Source: a virus
Length of the DNA: 26,740 bases
IMG/VR virus record: IMGVR_UViG_3300044613_000080
Location: 1 to 26,740 of that record
Direction: 5' to 3' (one strand)
Below, piece by piece: positions 1-6,677 of the stretch. The stretch's first letter is position 1. Each line of letters begins with the position of its first letter. Both the position numbers and the translations under genes were made by a program. Under the pieces are notes generated by a model, which did no database searches, was not told the origin of the DNA, and was given only the letters and a program-made list of their open reading frames with translations.

Positions 1-225
1 AGTCTATTTAAGAACGACAAAAAGCTCACAGAGAAACACCCTGATTACAAGGGGTCAATCAAGATTAACGGAGTTGAGCATTGGTTTGATGCCTGGCTAA
101 AGGAAGGCAAAAAGGGCAAGTTCTTATCGGGTCGTATTGGTGATCCGAAACAGAAGGGCTTTACTCCCAAGGGCGATGATGAGTTGCCTAAGAGTAGTGG
201 TATTGAAGATGACATTCCCTTTTAG
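1..225 (+). CDS. SSB-like single-stranded DNA-binding protein, 3' end
   Basis: Open from the window edge, so the N-terminus is missing; 74 codons are visible. The text around YKGSIKINGVEHWFDAWLKE, with following basic and Gly residues, resembles the small OB-fold SSB/DUF736-like proteins common in phages. The chain ends in an acidic tail closing with DDIPF. This matches the C-terminal tip by which bacterial SSB recruits repair and replication partners, so binding of single-stranded DNA during replication or recombination is the likely role. It is followed after 9 bases by the next plus-strand gene, whose Shine-Dalgarno AGGAGA starts at the stop codon, so the two are probably cotranscribed. 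The DDIPF end is seen directly; the OB-fold assignment is family knowledge and the function is inferred. Confidence 0.7.
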   Translation, partial: SLFKNDKKLTEKHPDYKGSIKINGVEHWFDAWLKEGKKGKFLSGRIGDPKQKGFTPKGDDELPKSSGIEDDIPF

Positions 226-234
226 GAGAAAGAC

Positions 235-369
235 ATGAAAAAGATTGCTATAGGATTGGTAACATATATGTTACTGGGAAGTGCGTATGCTTGCCAAACC
301 ACCACTATAATTGTGAATGGTAAGGTAACGACCTGTACTGTTTGTGGAAATATAGTGAATTGTTTTTGA
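235..369 (+). CDS. Tiny secreted or membrane-attached Cys-rich peptide (44 aa)
   Basis: ATG at 235 follows a good AGGAGA ribosome site at 224-229. The protein opens with a typical export signal: MKK, a hydrophobic run to about residue 15, then GSAYA-C. An AXA signal-peptidase I site (SAYA) lies directly before Cys20. The residue three places before the cysteine is Ala rather than Leu, so the lipobox is poor, though lipoprotein processing is not excluded. The mature part would be only about 25 residues, Thr/Val-rich, with Cys20, Cys34, Cys37 and Cys43 (a CTVC motif). It sits between an SSB-like gene and a nuclease, which gives no functional clue. Export is predicted from sequence; the function is unknown. 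Superinfection exclusion or an envelope role is only a guess. Confidence 0.6.
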   Translation: MKKIAIGLVTYMLLGSAYACQTTTIIVNGKVTTCTVCGNIVNCF

Positions 370-450
370 TACCCCGATGAGATCGGCATTAGTGGCGCAA
401 TGCCACACCCTTTCAAGGAGTGCCACCCCCCTACCGATCAGGGTGGCTTA
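370..450 (+). promoter_or_regulatory. Structured leader with hairpin between Shine-Dalgarno and nuclease start
   Basis: AAGGAG at 415-420 is the only strong Shine-Dalgarno here, but it lies 30 bases before the ATG at 451. Between them GCCACCC (422-428) pairs with GGGTGGC (441-447), giving a 7-bp GC-rich stem with a 12-base loop. If folded, only four unpaired bases separate AAGGAG from ATG. Upstream, GGCATT (385-390) can pair with AATGCC (399-404), and GATCGG (381-386) could alternatively pair with CCGATC (434-439). The pairings are seen in the sequence; the translational effect is inferred by analogy with phage T4 gene 25. Confidence 0.5.
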
Positions 451-870
451 ATGACCTTCCAAACAGACCTACAGAGGGGTTTGGAGGTAGAGGAAAGGGT
501 CTTGGCTATCCTACGAAAGAAATACCCTTGTGCGACCCTTGTAAACGCTTTTAAGGGGTACGATATATGGATACCAGAGATAGATAAGGCTGTAGAGGTA
601 AAGTTTGACCCAATGAGCCAAAGAACAGGCAATATCGTTGTAGAGATAGAGATGTATGGGAAAGACTCAGGGCTAATGGCTACCCAAGCTGATTACTGGG
701 TTTTCTATGATGGGCAGATGTTTGTCATCATGCCGGTCAAGCACATATTTAAGTGCATATTCCTGAGTAAACTACAGTATGTAGAGTTTATAGGGGAGGG
801 GGATAGTCAGATTAAAAAGGCTTTCTTAGTAGATAAGAACACCTTGTTTAAGTATGGAAAGATATTATGA
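451..870 (+). CDS. PD-(D/E)XK-fold nuclease (Holliday-resolvase/RecB-nuclease-like)
   Basis: The 139-aa protein carries the order expected of a PD-(D/E)XK nuclease: a helix with Glu14/Glu15 (GLEVEERV), then GYD with Asp38, a short turn, and VEVK with Glu49 and Lys51. These would bind a metal ion and cut a DNA phosphodiester bond. The position after an SSB-like gene fits a role in phage recombination, replication-intermediate processing or host-DNA breakdown; the exact substrate cannot be read. The frame is also open back to an ATG at 400. I prefer 451 because the 400 start has no ribosome site and adds a Pro/His-rich stretch overlapping hairpins. Its last 6 bases overlap the end of the endolysin gene on the other strand, so the plus and minus transcription units collide here. 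Confidence 0.65.
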   Translation: MTFQTDLQRGLEVEERVLAILRKKYPCATLVNAFKGYDIWIPEIDKAVEVKFDPMSQRTGNIVVEIEMYGKDSGLMATQADYWVFYDGQMFVIMPVKHIFKCIFLSKLQYVEFIGEGDSQIKKAFLVDKNTLFKYGKIL

Positions 871-1338
871 GAGGTATAAGGCTCTTTCGTCTTTGCGTCT
901 AGTAGTCAGTCCTTTTAATTCTTTACCACCGGCTTTGTTCCACTTTAGAAACTCCTCGGCAGCACCTTCAAAATCACCCCTATTGTGTTTCATCCGAAGG
1001 GTAGAATTTTGGAGATTACCGAGTCCAACATTGAAGGCGAAAGACACAAGTGCGCCAAAGCGACCAGCAGTAAGCCCACTAGGACATAATCGTTGTACTC
1101 CGCTTTCAAACCGCGCCAAATCTTTAGCAAGAATTTCATCTACTTCTCCCATCGTTAAGACTCGATCCCATCCGCTAGGAATGGGCAGAGCCTTTCGTTC
1201 TGCTAGTGGTACTCTAGCATGGTTAGGATCTATGACATGACCGACACCGACAGTCCAAAGTAATGCAGGGCATTGGTAAGCCTTTTGCTTAACACCCTCA
1301 TGGTGCTTAATCATCTCAATAACTTTGTGGTCAATCAT
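865..1338 (-). CDS. GH24 endolysin (lysozyme, muramidase)
   Basis: The 157-aa protein should hydrolyse the MurNAc-GlcNAc bond of peptidoglycan at lysis. The N-terminus has the T4/P22-type lysozyme signature E-x8-(D/C)-x5-T: Glu14 in HHEG, Cys23 where T4 has Asp, and Thr29 in WTVGVGH. The later text GALVSFAFNVGLGNLQNSTL (about residues 94-113) is the second conserved block of the family. The length is normal. There is no signal-anchor or signal peptide, so it is probably a cytoplasmic endolysin that needs a holin to cross the membrane, which fits the genes just upstream. ATG overlaps the stop of the holin-like gene by 4 bases (ATGA), implying coupled translation. It is the last gene of the late block. 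Confidence 0.9.
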   Translation of the reverse strand: MIDHKVIEMIKHHEGVKQKAYQCPALLWTVGVGHVIDPNHARVPLAERKALPIPSGWDRVLTMGEVDEILAKDLARFESGVQRLCPSGLTAGRFGALVSFAFNVGLGNLQNSTLRMKHNRGDFEGAAEEFLKWNKAGGKELKGLTTRRKDERALYLS

Positions 1339-1820
1339 TTCTTAGCAAAGGCTTGCGTACCGAACCAGAAGGCAATAATAGAGGCTAGGATCTGCATCTC
1401 GTCTGCATCAAATACCAATGGGATAGCCTCGGCAAACGCTGCACCGCTAGACCAAGCCCACCAGATAGAGGCAATGTCTACAACGATTAGGAGTAAAACA
1501 AATAGGTAGGTAACGACAGGGCGAACAGAGGCTCGTAGGTTGATGATCCATTGGCTTGCACCCTTACCGATCTCTATATCGTGCTGGTACATGGCTGTGC
1601 GTTCTTGTGCTTGGGTCTGCATCTGTACTTGATCTGTGCGGATCTCCTCGACCCTAGCCTGTGCTGCGTAGCCTCTTTCTAGCATTTGGAGTTCTCTCTC
1701 CGTTTGCATACGAGCCAGTTCTAGTTCGTGAGACTTATCGGATTTGTCTTGGAAGAAATCTAAGAGTTTAGGTAGTCCACCCATTAGGAAGGACAAAGCT
1801 GTAGAGATTAGTGTGAACAT
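1335..1820 (-). CDS. Putative holin (three-helix phage holin-like)
   Basis: The 161-aa protein has a hydrophobic/amphipathic N-terminal helix (about residues 2-23). A charged, Glu/Gln-rich coiled-coil middle (about 25-85) follows. A strong transmembrane helix lies at about 98-122, containing VTYLFVLLLIVVDIASIWWA. A last hydrophobic segment near 143-156 ends in FWFGTQAFAKK. The C-terminal FWFG block after a membrane helix resembles the 3-TM holin family found in gene transfer agents and many phages. It lies directly upstream of, and overlaps, the endolysin, as expected for a holin. It would form membrane lesions that release the endolysin. A structural membrane protein is the alternative; the holin call rests on topology and position. 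Confidence 0.65.
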   Translation of the reverse strand: MFTLISTALSFLMGGLPKLLDFFQDKSDKSHELELARMQTERELQMLERGYAAQARVEEIRTDQVQMQTQAQERTAMYQHDIEIGKGASQWIINLRASVRPVVTYLFVLLLIVVDIASIWWAWSSGAAFAEAIPLVFDADEMQILASIIAFWFGTQAFAKK

Positions 1821-1823
1821 TAT

Positions 1824-1946
1824 TTATCCAAAAATAATAAGAATGACTAAAAGAAAAGCAATAAGAGCAGAATAAAAGATAGCAAAAGGTTTGTTACGCT
1901 TTATGACCCCAAGTAAGATACCAGGCAACGATTGCAGCCAACGCAT
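1824..1946 (-). CDS. Hidden 40-aa single-pass membrane peptide in the lysis cassette
   Basis: The ATG at 1946 opens a 40-codon frame lying partly inside the end of the upstream coiled-coil gene in another frame. It stops 3 bases before the holin-like ATG. The N-terminus MRWLQSLPGILLGVI is followed by a basic KRNK patch (residues 16-19) and one uninterrupted transmembrane segment, FAIFYSALIAFLLVILIIF (about 21-39). This fills what would otherwise be the largest gap of the lysis region and has the basic-then-hydrophobic pattern of phage pinholins, antiholins and other lysis peptides. No strong ribosome site is visible; translation may be coupled to the overlapping gene. The frame and composition are seen; expression and function are inferred. 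Confidence 0.55.
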   Translation of the reverse strand: MRWLQSLPGILLGVIKRNKPFAIFYSALIAFLLVILIIFG

Positions 1947-2346
1947 AACACATATACATAACTCTACGAACCTCTGCCAAATCTTTTCTAAATTCATTTT
2001 CTATTTCTTTCTCTTGTTTTTCAATCTTTGCTTTAATGGCTTCTACTTCTGACCATCGTTTTTGACCATGGTTTTTCACAAAGTCTTTCTTGACTTGTTC
2101 TTCTTTTATTCTGATTTCTTCTTGTTTTTGCCATTGAATCATGGCTCGTTTGAAGTACTGCTCTTTTAGGACTTCTGCTTCTTTTAACTGCCTTCTGCGT
2201 TCTAAGGCTTTTTGTTGTGCTACCGAGGCTGCTTCTTTTTGGACATCCTCGATAGACGATCCGATAGCCTTGCCTGCTTTTTTGCCTGTCTTTACGCTTT
2301 CGCTAAAAGACTTTGCGCCCTCCAAAAACCCGAATTGGTCTGACAT
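1894..2346 (-). CDS. Coiled-coil, C-terminally membrane-anchored lysis-region protein
   Basis: 150 aa, family not recognised. Residues about 35-125 are dense in Lys, Glu, Gln and Arg with heptad-like spacing, predicting a long coiled coil. The end carries one transmembrane helix (about 129-146, VMYMCYALAAIVAWYLTW) and a short GHKA tail. It sits between two other membrane proteins and close to the endolysin. A long periplasm-spanning or cytoplasmic coil on a single anchor recalls inner-membrane spanins, but those have the anchor at the N-terminus; here it is at the C-terminus, so the topology would be reversed. No lipoprotein partner was found. It may be a spanin substitute, a holin regulator or a virion protein. 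The start at 2346 has only a weak ribosome site. Confidence 0.55.
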   Translation of the reverse strand: MSDQFGFLEGAKSFSESVKTGKKAGKAIGSSIEDVQKEAASVAQQKALERRRQLKEAEVLKEQYFKRAMIQWQKQEEIRIKEEQVKKDFVKNHGQKRWSEVEAIKAKIEKQEKEIENEFRKDLAEVRRVMYMCYALAAIVAWYLTWGHKA

Positions 2347-2354
2347 ACATAGGA

Positions 2355-2570
2355 TTACTTTCTAAAAAATAAGTCTGCTAACCAAGCTACAAAGCCACCA
2401 AAGACAGAGCAAGCCCCCATAATTGCCCAAAGAGATCCTTTAGACCTCTCTGCCATAGCGACTAACTTCTTAATATCAGATTCCATGCTATCTACTTTTT
2501 CTTGCAGATGCTCGACCTGAGCTACTAGACCACCAAATTTGAATGGGTCAAATTCAAACTTATCGTTCAT
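2355..2570 (-). CDS. XhlA-like small holin/hemolysin-type membrane protein
   Basis: 71 aa with an N-terminal soluble part, a short coiled coil (about residues 16-44, AQVEHLQEKVDSMESDIKKL), one transmembrane segment (about 46-69) and a basic RK end. This arrangement is that of the XhlA family of phage lysis accessory proteins. The start is well supported: the GGAGG core sits just upstream (CGGAGGTTAGG-ATG), and the ATG overlaps the stop of the preceding small gene (ATGA). It probably helps the holin permeabilise the inner membrane or regulates it. The family call is by architecture, not by a diagnostic residue. Confidence 0.6.
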   Translation of the reverse strand: MNDKFEFDPFKFGGLVAQVEHLQEKVDSMESDIKKLVAMAERSKGSLWAIMGACSVFGGFVAWLADLFFRK

Positions 2571-2713
2571 CCTAACCTCCGTTTACCTAGCGACTTTTTT
2601 GCAACAGTTTTCTTTTTAGTCGCGACTTTTTTGCAAGGTTTAGGTATAGAAAAGACTATGCTTGCTTTATTAACATAGCCAAATCTATCTAGAATCCAAT
2701 CAATAATAAACAT
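2567..2713 (-). CDS. Short highly basic protein (48 aa)
   Basis: ATG at 2713 has an AAGGTG ribosome site just after the stop of the collar-fibre gene. The frame ends at TGA 2567-2569, overlapping the next ATG by the ATGA arrangement typical of this operon. The N-terminal third is an amphipathic helix-like MFIIDWILDRFGYVNKAS. The C-terminal half is Lys/Arg-rich with repeats such as KKVATKKK and VAKKS, ending in KRRLG. Such tails bind nucleic acid or acidic membrane surfaces. No family recognised. Ribosome site, stop-start coupling and fit to the gap argue that it is real. A role in lysis or as a membrane-surface peptide is speculation. Confidence 0.55.
   Translation of the reverse strand: MFIIDWILDRFGYVNKASIVFSIPKPCKKVATKKKTVAKKSLGKRRLG
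2587..2637. repeat. Direct repeat CGACTTTTTTGCAA, two copies
   Basis: The 14-base string CGACTTTTTTGCAA occurs twice about 30 bases apart on the plus strand, near 2588 and 2622. Both copies lie within the short basic gene, where on the minus strand they encode the Lys-rich repeats. Slippage or duplication within a Lys-coding stretch is the simplest explanation. Confidence 0.6.
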
Positions 2714-2721
2714 ATAGCACC

Positions 2722-3486
2722 TTATGTTTTCATAATGTAAGCAAGAGCATAGTATGGAGGTAAATTAGCATTTGTAGCACTAGAACCAGAACTATCCGTT
2801 GTAAAAGTATGAGCATGATCTCCAACAGCGTTTACTGAAGAACTTGTAAAAGTAGCTGATATGCCTTGATTCACAGAAATAACTGCATTGTTTATTCCTG
2901 TATTATTTATACCATCCGCATTAATAGTGTGCGTATGTGAACCAGCATTAGCAGTAGTTCCAGTATGTGTATGGCTCACTAAAGTAGCATCAGCAGAACC
3001 GCCAGTAGCACCCACAGCATAAGTAGAACCAGCGCCAACTACAAAGCGATTGCGTAAGTCTGGAGTACCGCTAGATCCGTTGCACAGCACCCATCCACTA
3101 GGAATAGATGCTACAGAACCAGACCACAGCATAATCATTCCAGCTAAGAATGGTGTTCCCCAAGTAGGAGTTGCTCCTGATCCTGCTGAAAGTAATGATT
3201 GACCAGAAGTTCCTGATGCGCCATCAAGGGTTAAATTGCCTGTAACCGCTAAAGTACCAGAAGAAGATACTGTGCCAGAAGTTACAACAGTAGCTGCTGT
3301 TAGCGTTCCAGTAAGAGTAAAAGTATCGCCAGAAGAACCATCTTGTTGAGCTTTTAATTGACTCATCAACTCACGAATAGCATTGTTAATGCCACTAGGA
3401 GCGCAACCTTCTGCAATGTTAATACCGTCTATATCGGTATTATTTGCTGGTGTTAAATCAAATTCTGAAATCTTAGTCTTTGCCAT
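2722..3486 (-). CDS. Tail fibre protein with phage tail-collar domain
   Basis: 254 aa. Residues about 20-45 (NIAEGCAPSGINNAIRELM) match the N-terminal virion-attachment block seen in many podovirus fibres. A Ser/Thr/Gly-rich shaft follows, then a tail-collar domain from about 113: MIMLWSGSVASIPSGWVLCN, then GTPDLRNRFVVGAG, then a His-rich region with repeated HTHT motifs. HxH clusters in related short tail fibres hold metal ions along a trimer axis. The C-terminus NLPPYYALAYIMKT is also typical of the family. It probably forms a receptor-binding trimer. AAGGAAA precedes the ATG. It is separated from the other fibre genes by the putative ejection genes and lies just before the lysis cassette. 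Confidence 0.82.
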   Translation of the reverse strand: MAKTKISEFDLTPANNTDIDGINIAEGCAPSGINNAIRELMSQLKAQQDGSSGDTFTLTGTLTAATVVTSGTVSSSGTLAVTGNLTLDGASGTSGQSLLSAGSGATPTWGTPFLAGMIMLWSGSVASIPSGWVLCNGSSGTPDLRNRFVVGAGSTYAVGATGGSADATLVSHTHTGTTANAGSHTHTINADGINNTGINNAVISVNQGISATFTSSSVNAVGDHAHTFTTDSSGSSATNANLPPYYALAYIMKT

Positions 3487-3494
3487 GGTTTTCC

Positions 3495-5459
3495 TTACTG
3501 TTGTTCTTCGTCTAACGCTCTAACAATTTGCTGAAATTCTGTCATTGCTAGTGCAATTTTTCTGCGATCTTTGCCAGCTTTTGCTAATTTTTCTAGAGCA
3601 TCAACACCTCTTGGGTCTGTAATTGCTTTTGCTATTCTTTCGTAATCTCGACCATAAAATATGCCTTGATATAAATCCCCAAATACACCTATTGGCGATT
3701 TAAATGTTTTTCCTAACAAGCTGACACTTTCTTGTGCCATCATTCCTTTTTCTGCTGTAGGTGATCCTGCTGGCAATCTACGACCTTGTGCCTCTAAAAT
3801 ATCAAGCATAGTGTTTAAACCTCTTACTGCTTGAGTTCCTTTTTCTCCGTAAACTTCTTTAAATGCAGCTTTGAGGTTTTCTCTTTGGGTTGTATTTTTA
3901 ACGATGGTATCTGCAAACCTAGCACCAACAGTACCGGCTTGTGTAGACGCAGCTCGTTGTACATTTTCTAATGATGCTCGCATATACTGATTAAGGAACT
4001 CTTTTGGTAAAGCTGCATCTGTTTTTCCTAATGCCTGAACTGCCATTGTTACTTTTTTAGGTGTTAATGCAATTTCAGCAGGCTTTGTAGCAAATAACTC
4101 ACCAAATTGTCTTGGAAGTTCATTTGTTGCTGCCATACCAGGAATAGGAGATTCTCTTACTGGGGTTTCTATTCTTTCACGAATAGCATCGTAGTTTTGT
4201 CTTGCAGGTTTATAGTCTTTTACTTGTTGGTCTGCTCTTTCTACAAGTTTGGCTCTAGCTGCTTGATAGGCTTTCATTTCGCCTGTAACCTTACCCATAC
4301 TTTGTGAAGCTAAAGTATCATACTTGTCTGCTAAAAACTGTCTCATTGCCTCAATTCTAGCAATAGAGTTTGTCTCATAGCCTTTTAATAGATCTTGGTA
4401 TGCTGGAATATTATCGACAGCTTTAGAAGCCTCTGCTATAACAGCAGATTCGTTTTCTAAATTGGTCATCCAAGTTTTAGGAATTTTCTTTTCTTTAATT
4501 GCTTCAAACGCAGGAGAGCCTTCTTTTACTATTTGTTTTTGAATTGCTCGTTGTTCTGCTTGGGCTGCTCTTTGTACTTCCGTTCCCATTTGCTCTCTAG
4601 TGGTCATCGGAAACGCTTGTTCTAAAGACTGTTGAGTTTGTTGACCGCGCGTACCCATAAATTCAGCCATTATTGGAGCAGATCTTGGAGTGCCTTCTAC
4701 TTGTCTTTGAATAGAGGGCAATGTTGTTCTACCACCTGCTGCTTGTTGCATAGCTTCAAATGAGGTTACAGGCATACCCATATCAAATGATTGTGTTTGT
4801 AACTGTGATGCTCTTGCCACCTGTTCTGGTGTCATTGTTTTTGTAGACTCAGCATACATTCTTTCCAATGGAGACTTAACTGCCATAGGAACAGTAGCCA
4901 AAGGAGCAGCTACACCACCAACCATGCGAGCATATGGCTCTAAATCAGTTCCACGAAAAGGCAATGCTAATGTTTCTTCTCCACCAGCAGCCAACAAAGA
5001 AGGAACTGCAGCACCAGGAACAGGAGCAGAAACAATATTACGAACTGCTGTTTGAGCCAATTGACCAGGAAAGCTCTCTGCTCTTTCCATTGGCACATAT
5101 TCACCAATTGCCTTTTGCATTTGAGCTGGTGTTGGCATTGTTGCTATTGGTCTGCCAACTGCTGTTTGCTCTGGTGTTCTACCAAATGCTAATTGAGAGA
5201 TTTTTTCTGCGCCCTTTTGGAATCCTTCCATAACTAAAGCTGGCAATCCAACAACGCTAGTTACTCCTTCTACAATAGGCAAATTTACTTTTGCCATAGC
5301 AGAATCAACTGTTCCTCTTTCTGCATAAGGTTTAATAGATGCGTCTCTTTGCAATCCATTTTCAGCAAGTTTTTTATCAATATCAGCTAAAGAATCTCTG
5401 ACATTAAACATTGCCTCTGTTCCATCTGTTAACCTAATAATTTTTGCACTTTCAGCCAT
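3495..5459 (-). CDS. Large putative internal virion/ejection protein (654 aa)
   Basis: Not recognised as an enzyme. The protein is Ala-, Gln- and Glu-rich, largely helical in appearance. It has several hydrophobic stretches in the first third (around residues 58-80, VEGVTSVVGLPALVMEGF; and a VGGVAAPLATVPMAV segment) and long charged helices afterwards. It is the largest gene of a four-gene block (8343-3495) after the tail hub. In P22- and T7-like phages that position is used by proteins packed in the head and ejected to build a trans-envelope DNA channel. The hydrophobic segments fit membrane insertion after ejection. I see no lytic-transglycosylase or peptidase motif. Start has AGGAATAAAG upstream. 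The virion role is an inference from position and composition. Confidence 0.55.
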   Translation of the reverse strand: MAESAKIIRLTDGTEAMFNVRDSLADIDKKLAENGLQRDASIKPYAERGTVDSAMAKVNLPIVEGVTSVVGLPALVMEGFQKGAEKISQLAFGRTPEQTAVGRPIATMPTPAQMQKAIGEYVPMERAESFPGQLAQTAVRNIVSAPVPGAAVPSLLAAGGEETLALPFRGTDLEPYARMVGGVAAPLATVPMAVKSPLERMYAESTKTMTPEQVARASQLQTQSFDMGMPVTSFEAMQQAAGGRTTLPSIQRQVEGTPRSAPIMAEFMGTRGQQTQQSLEQAFPMTTREQMGTEVQRAAQAEQRAIQKQIVKEGSPAFEAIKEKKIPKTWMTNLENESAVIAEASKAVDNIPAYQDLLKGYETNSIARIEAMRQFLADKYDTLASQSMGKVTGEMKAYQAARAKLVERADQQVKDYKPARQNYDAIRERIETPVRESPIPGMAATNELPRQFGELFATKPAEIALTPKKVTMAVQALGKTDAALPKEFLNQYMRASLENVQRAASTQAGTVGARFADTIVKNTTQRENLKAAFKEVYGEKGTQAVRGLNTMLDILEAQGRRLPAGSPTAEKGMMAQESVSLLGKTFKSPIGVFGDLYQGIFYGRDYERIAKAITDPRGVDALEKLAKAGKDRRKIALAMTEFQQIVRALDEEQQ

Positions 5460-5467
5460 CTTTATTC

Positions 5468-6670
5468 CTATCGTGGTGATGATGGAGTTCTAAAGTCTTT
5501 TCTTGATCCTGTTGTGTTGCCACTTCCTTGATTAATGCTTCCAAAGACTTTTGGATCTAATACTGCACCAAGACTTGCATCGTATTCAGCAATAGCAGCA
5601 GCACTATATTTGCCTTGACCAAATAGTTCTCTTGCTTTTCTTTCAATTAACGCATCACGATCAGCAAACGCTCTTAATCCTTTAGCCATTAAAGTTCTAC
5701 CTTGTTCAGATGTTCCTAAAGATGGGAACACAGATAAGAATGACTTAAATTCTAGGTCAGATGTTGATCCAGAACCAGCAGCACGAACTTGTGTTGCTGC
5801 CCTTACTTGCAATGCTTGTGCTAAAGCATTTGAACTTGCTGTTTCGCTTGGTAATCCAAGAGCTTGAACAAGATTAGCACCAACTCTCACAACTTCGCCA
5901 CCGCCTTTGCCTTTTAATAAATTCTCAATTGTTGCTGCTGTGTTTGCAGCCTCTCTTGCACTATTAACTTTTGCTGACATAGATCCAATTTGCTCTGCAT
6001 CTAATTTTTGCAATGCCGTGTCTCCAGCACCAACCTGAACTAATGGTGTTTTGCCAATTTTTTCATATGCTTCAAGAGTCATATTCTGAGGAATTAACCC
6101 CATTTGTTTAGCAGTAACAAACTCATCAATCTTGCCAGGTAATTTTGTAGGTTTCTGAACCAGTAGTTTTGCTGCTTCAACTGGATCTGTCATTGCAATA
6201 ACTTGCAATAATCTATTTGTGTCAATTTGAGGAGTCATTGGCAGATTTTCTCTTAACGCTGCTGCTGTCTCTGGAACAGCCATATTTCCACCAAATTCAG
6301 GGCGAGACAAAATTTCTAATTGAGAGCCCTTTCCTGTAGCCATTGGAATCTGAGTAGGCTGTGGAGTCATAATTCCAGCCATCATATCTCTCATTCGTTG
6401 TGCATCTTTTTGTTTGCGTATATTTTCCTGTACCTGTTGCCCACGAATCATGTTTTGTAAAGCAGAATCTATCGTGCCTTGGTATCCACCATAAAAACCA
6501 GCAGCAGCGTCTGCAATTCCTGTGCCACCGCCAGGCGTTAAGGATGGTGCGCCTGAACGAGCTAATGCTTGTCCTGCTGTTAATAAACCAGCCGTTAATG
6601 CTTGGCTTCTTAAACCAGCCATATCCTCTGGTGAGAGTAAACCTTCATAGTATGATGGTATTGTTGCCAT
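5468..6670 (-). CDS. Putative internal virion/ejection protein (400 aa)
   Basis: 400 aa, Ala/Gly/Gln/Met-rich, no catalytic motif recognised. The N-terminus MATIPSYYEGLLSPEDMAGL leads into a Gly/Ala-rich hydrophobic region (LTAGLLTAGQALARSG and ADAAAGFYGGYQG, about residues 25-85). A charged helical segment follows, then a middle with LQVIAMTDPVEAAKLLVQ (about 155-172). The C-terminal part has regular helices (SMSAKVNSAREAANTAATIE and similar) and a disordered Gly/Ser/Arg tail. GAGGCAAAC before the ATG serves as ribosome site. Eight bases separate it from the next gene. It sits among other putative ejection proteins and probably belongs to the same internal complex. Evidence is context and composition only. 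Confidence 0.5.
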   Translation of the reverse strand: MATIPSYYEGLLSPEDMAGLRSQALTAGLLTAGQALARSGAPSLTPGGGTGIADAAAGFYGGYQGTIDSALQNMIRGQQVQENIRKQKDAQRMRDMMAGIMTPQPTQIPMATGKGSQLEILSRPEFGGNMAVPETAAALRENLPMTPQIDTNRLLQVIAMTDPVEAAKLLVQKPTKLPGKIDEFVTAKQMGLIPQNMTLEAYEKIGKTPLVQVGAGDTALQKLDAEQIGSMSAKVNSAREAANTAATIENLLKGKGGGEVVRVGANLVQALGLPSETASSNALAQALQVRAATQVRAAGSGSTSDLEFKSFLSVFPSLGTSEQGRTLMAKGLRAFADRDALIERKARELFGQGKYSAAAIAEYDASLGAVLDPKVFGSINQGSGNTTGSRKDFRTPSSPR

Positions 6671-6677
6671 GTTTGCC

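Noticed and set aside
400-450. Upstream ATG for the nuclease at 400
   Set aside because: No ribosome site precedes it, it sits within hairpin-forming sequence, and the conserved region begins after 451.
854-1240. Plus-strand frame overlapping the endolysin
   Set aside because: Endolysin on the minus strand has catalytic motifs along its full length; the plus frame is Ser/Pro-rich with no motif and begins inside the nuclease gene.
4934-5233. Plus-strand Leu/Gln-rich frames in the ejection region
   Set aside because: Composition is the mirror of Gln/Ala/Lys-rich minus-strand coding; several similar frames nearby, none with a ribosome site.
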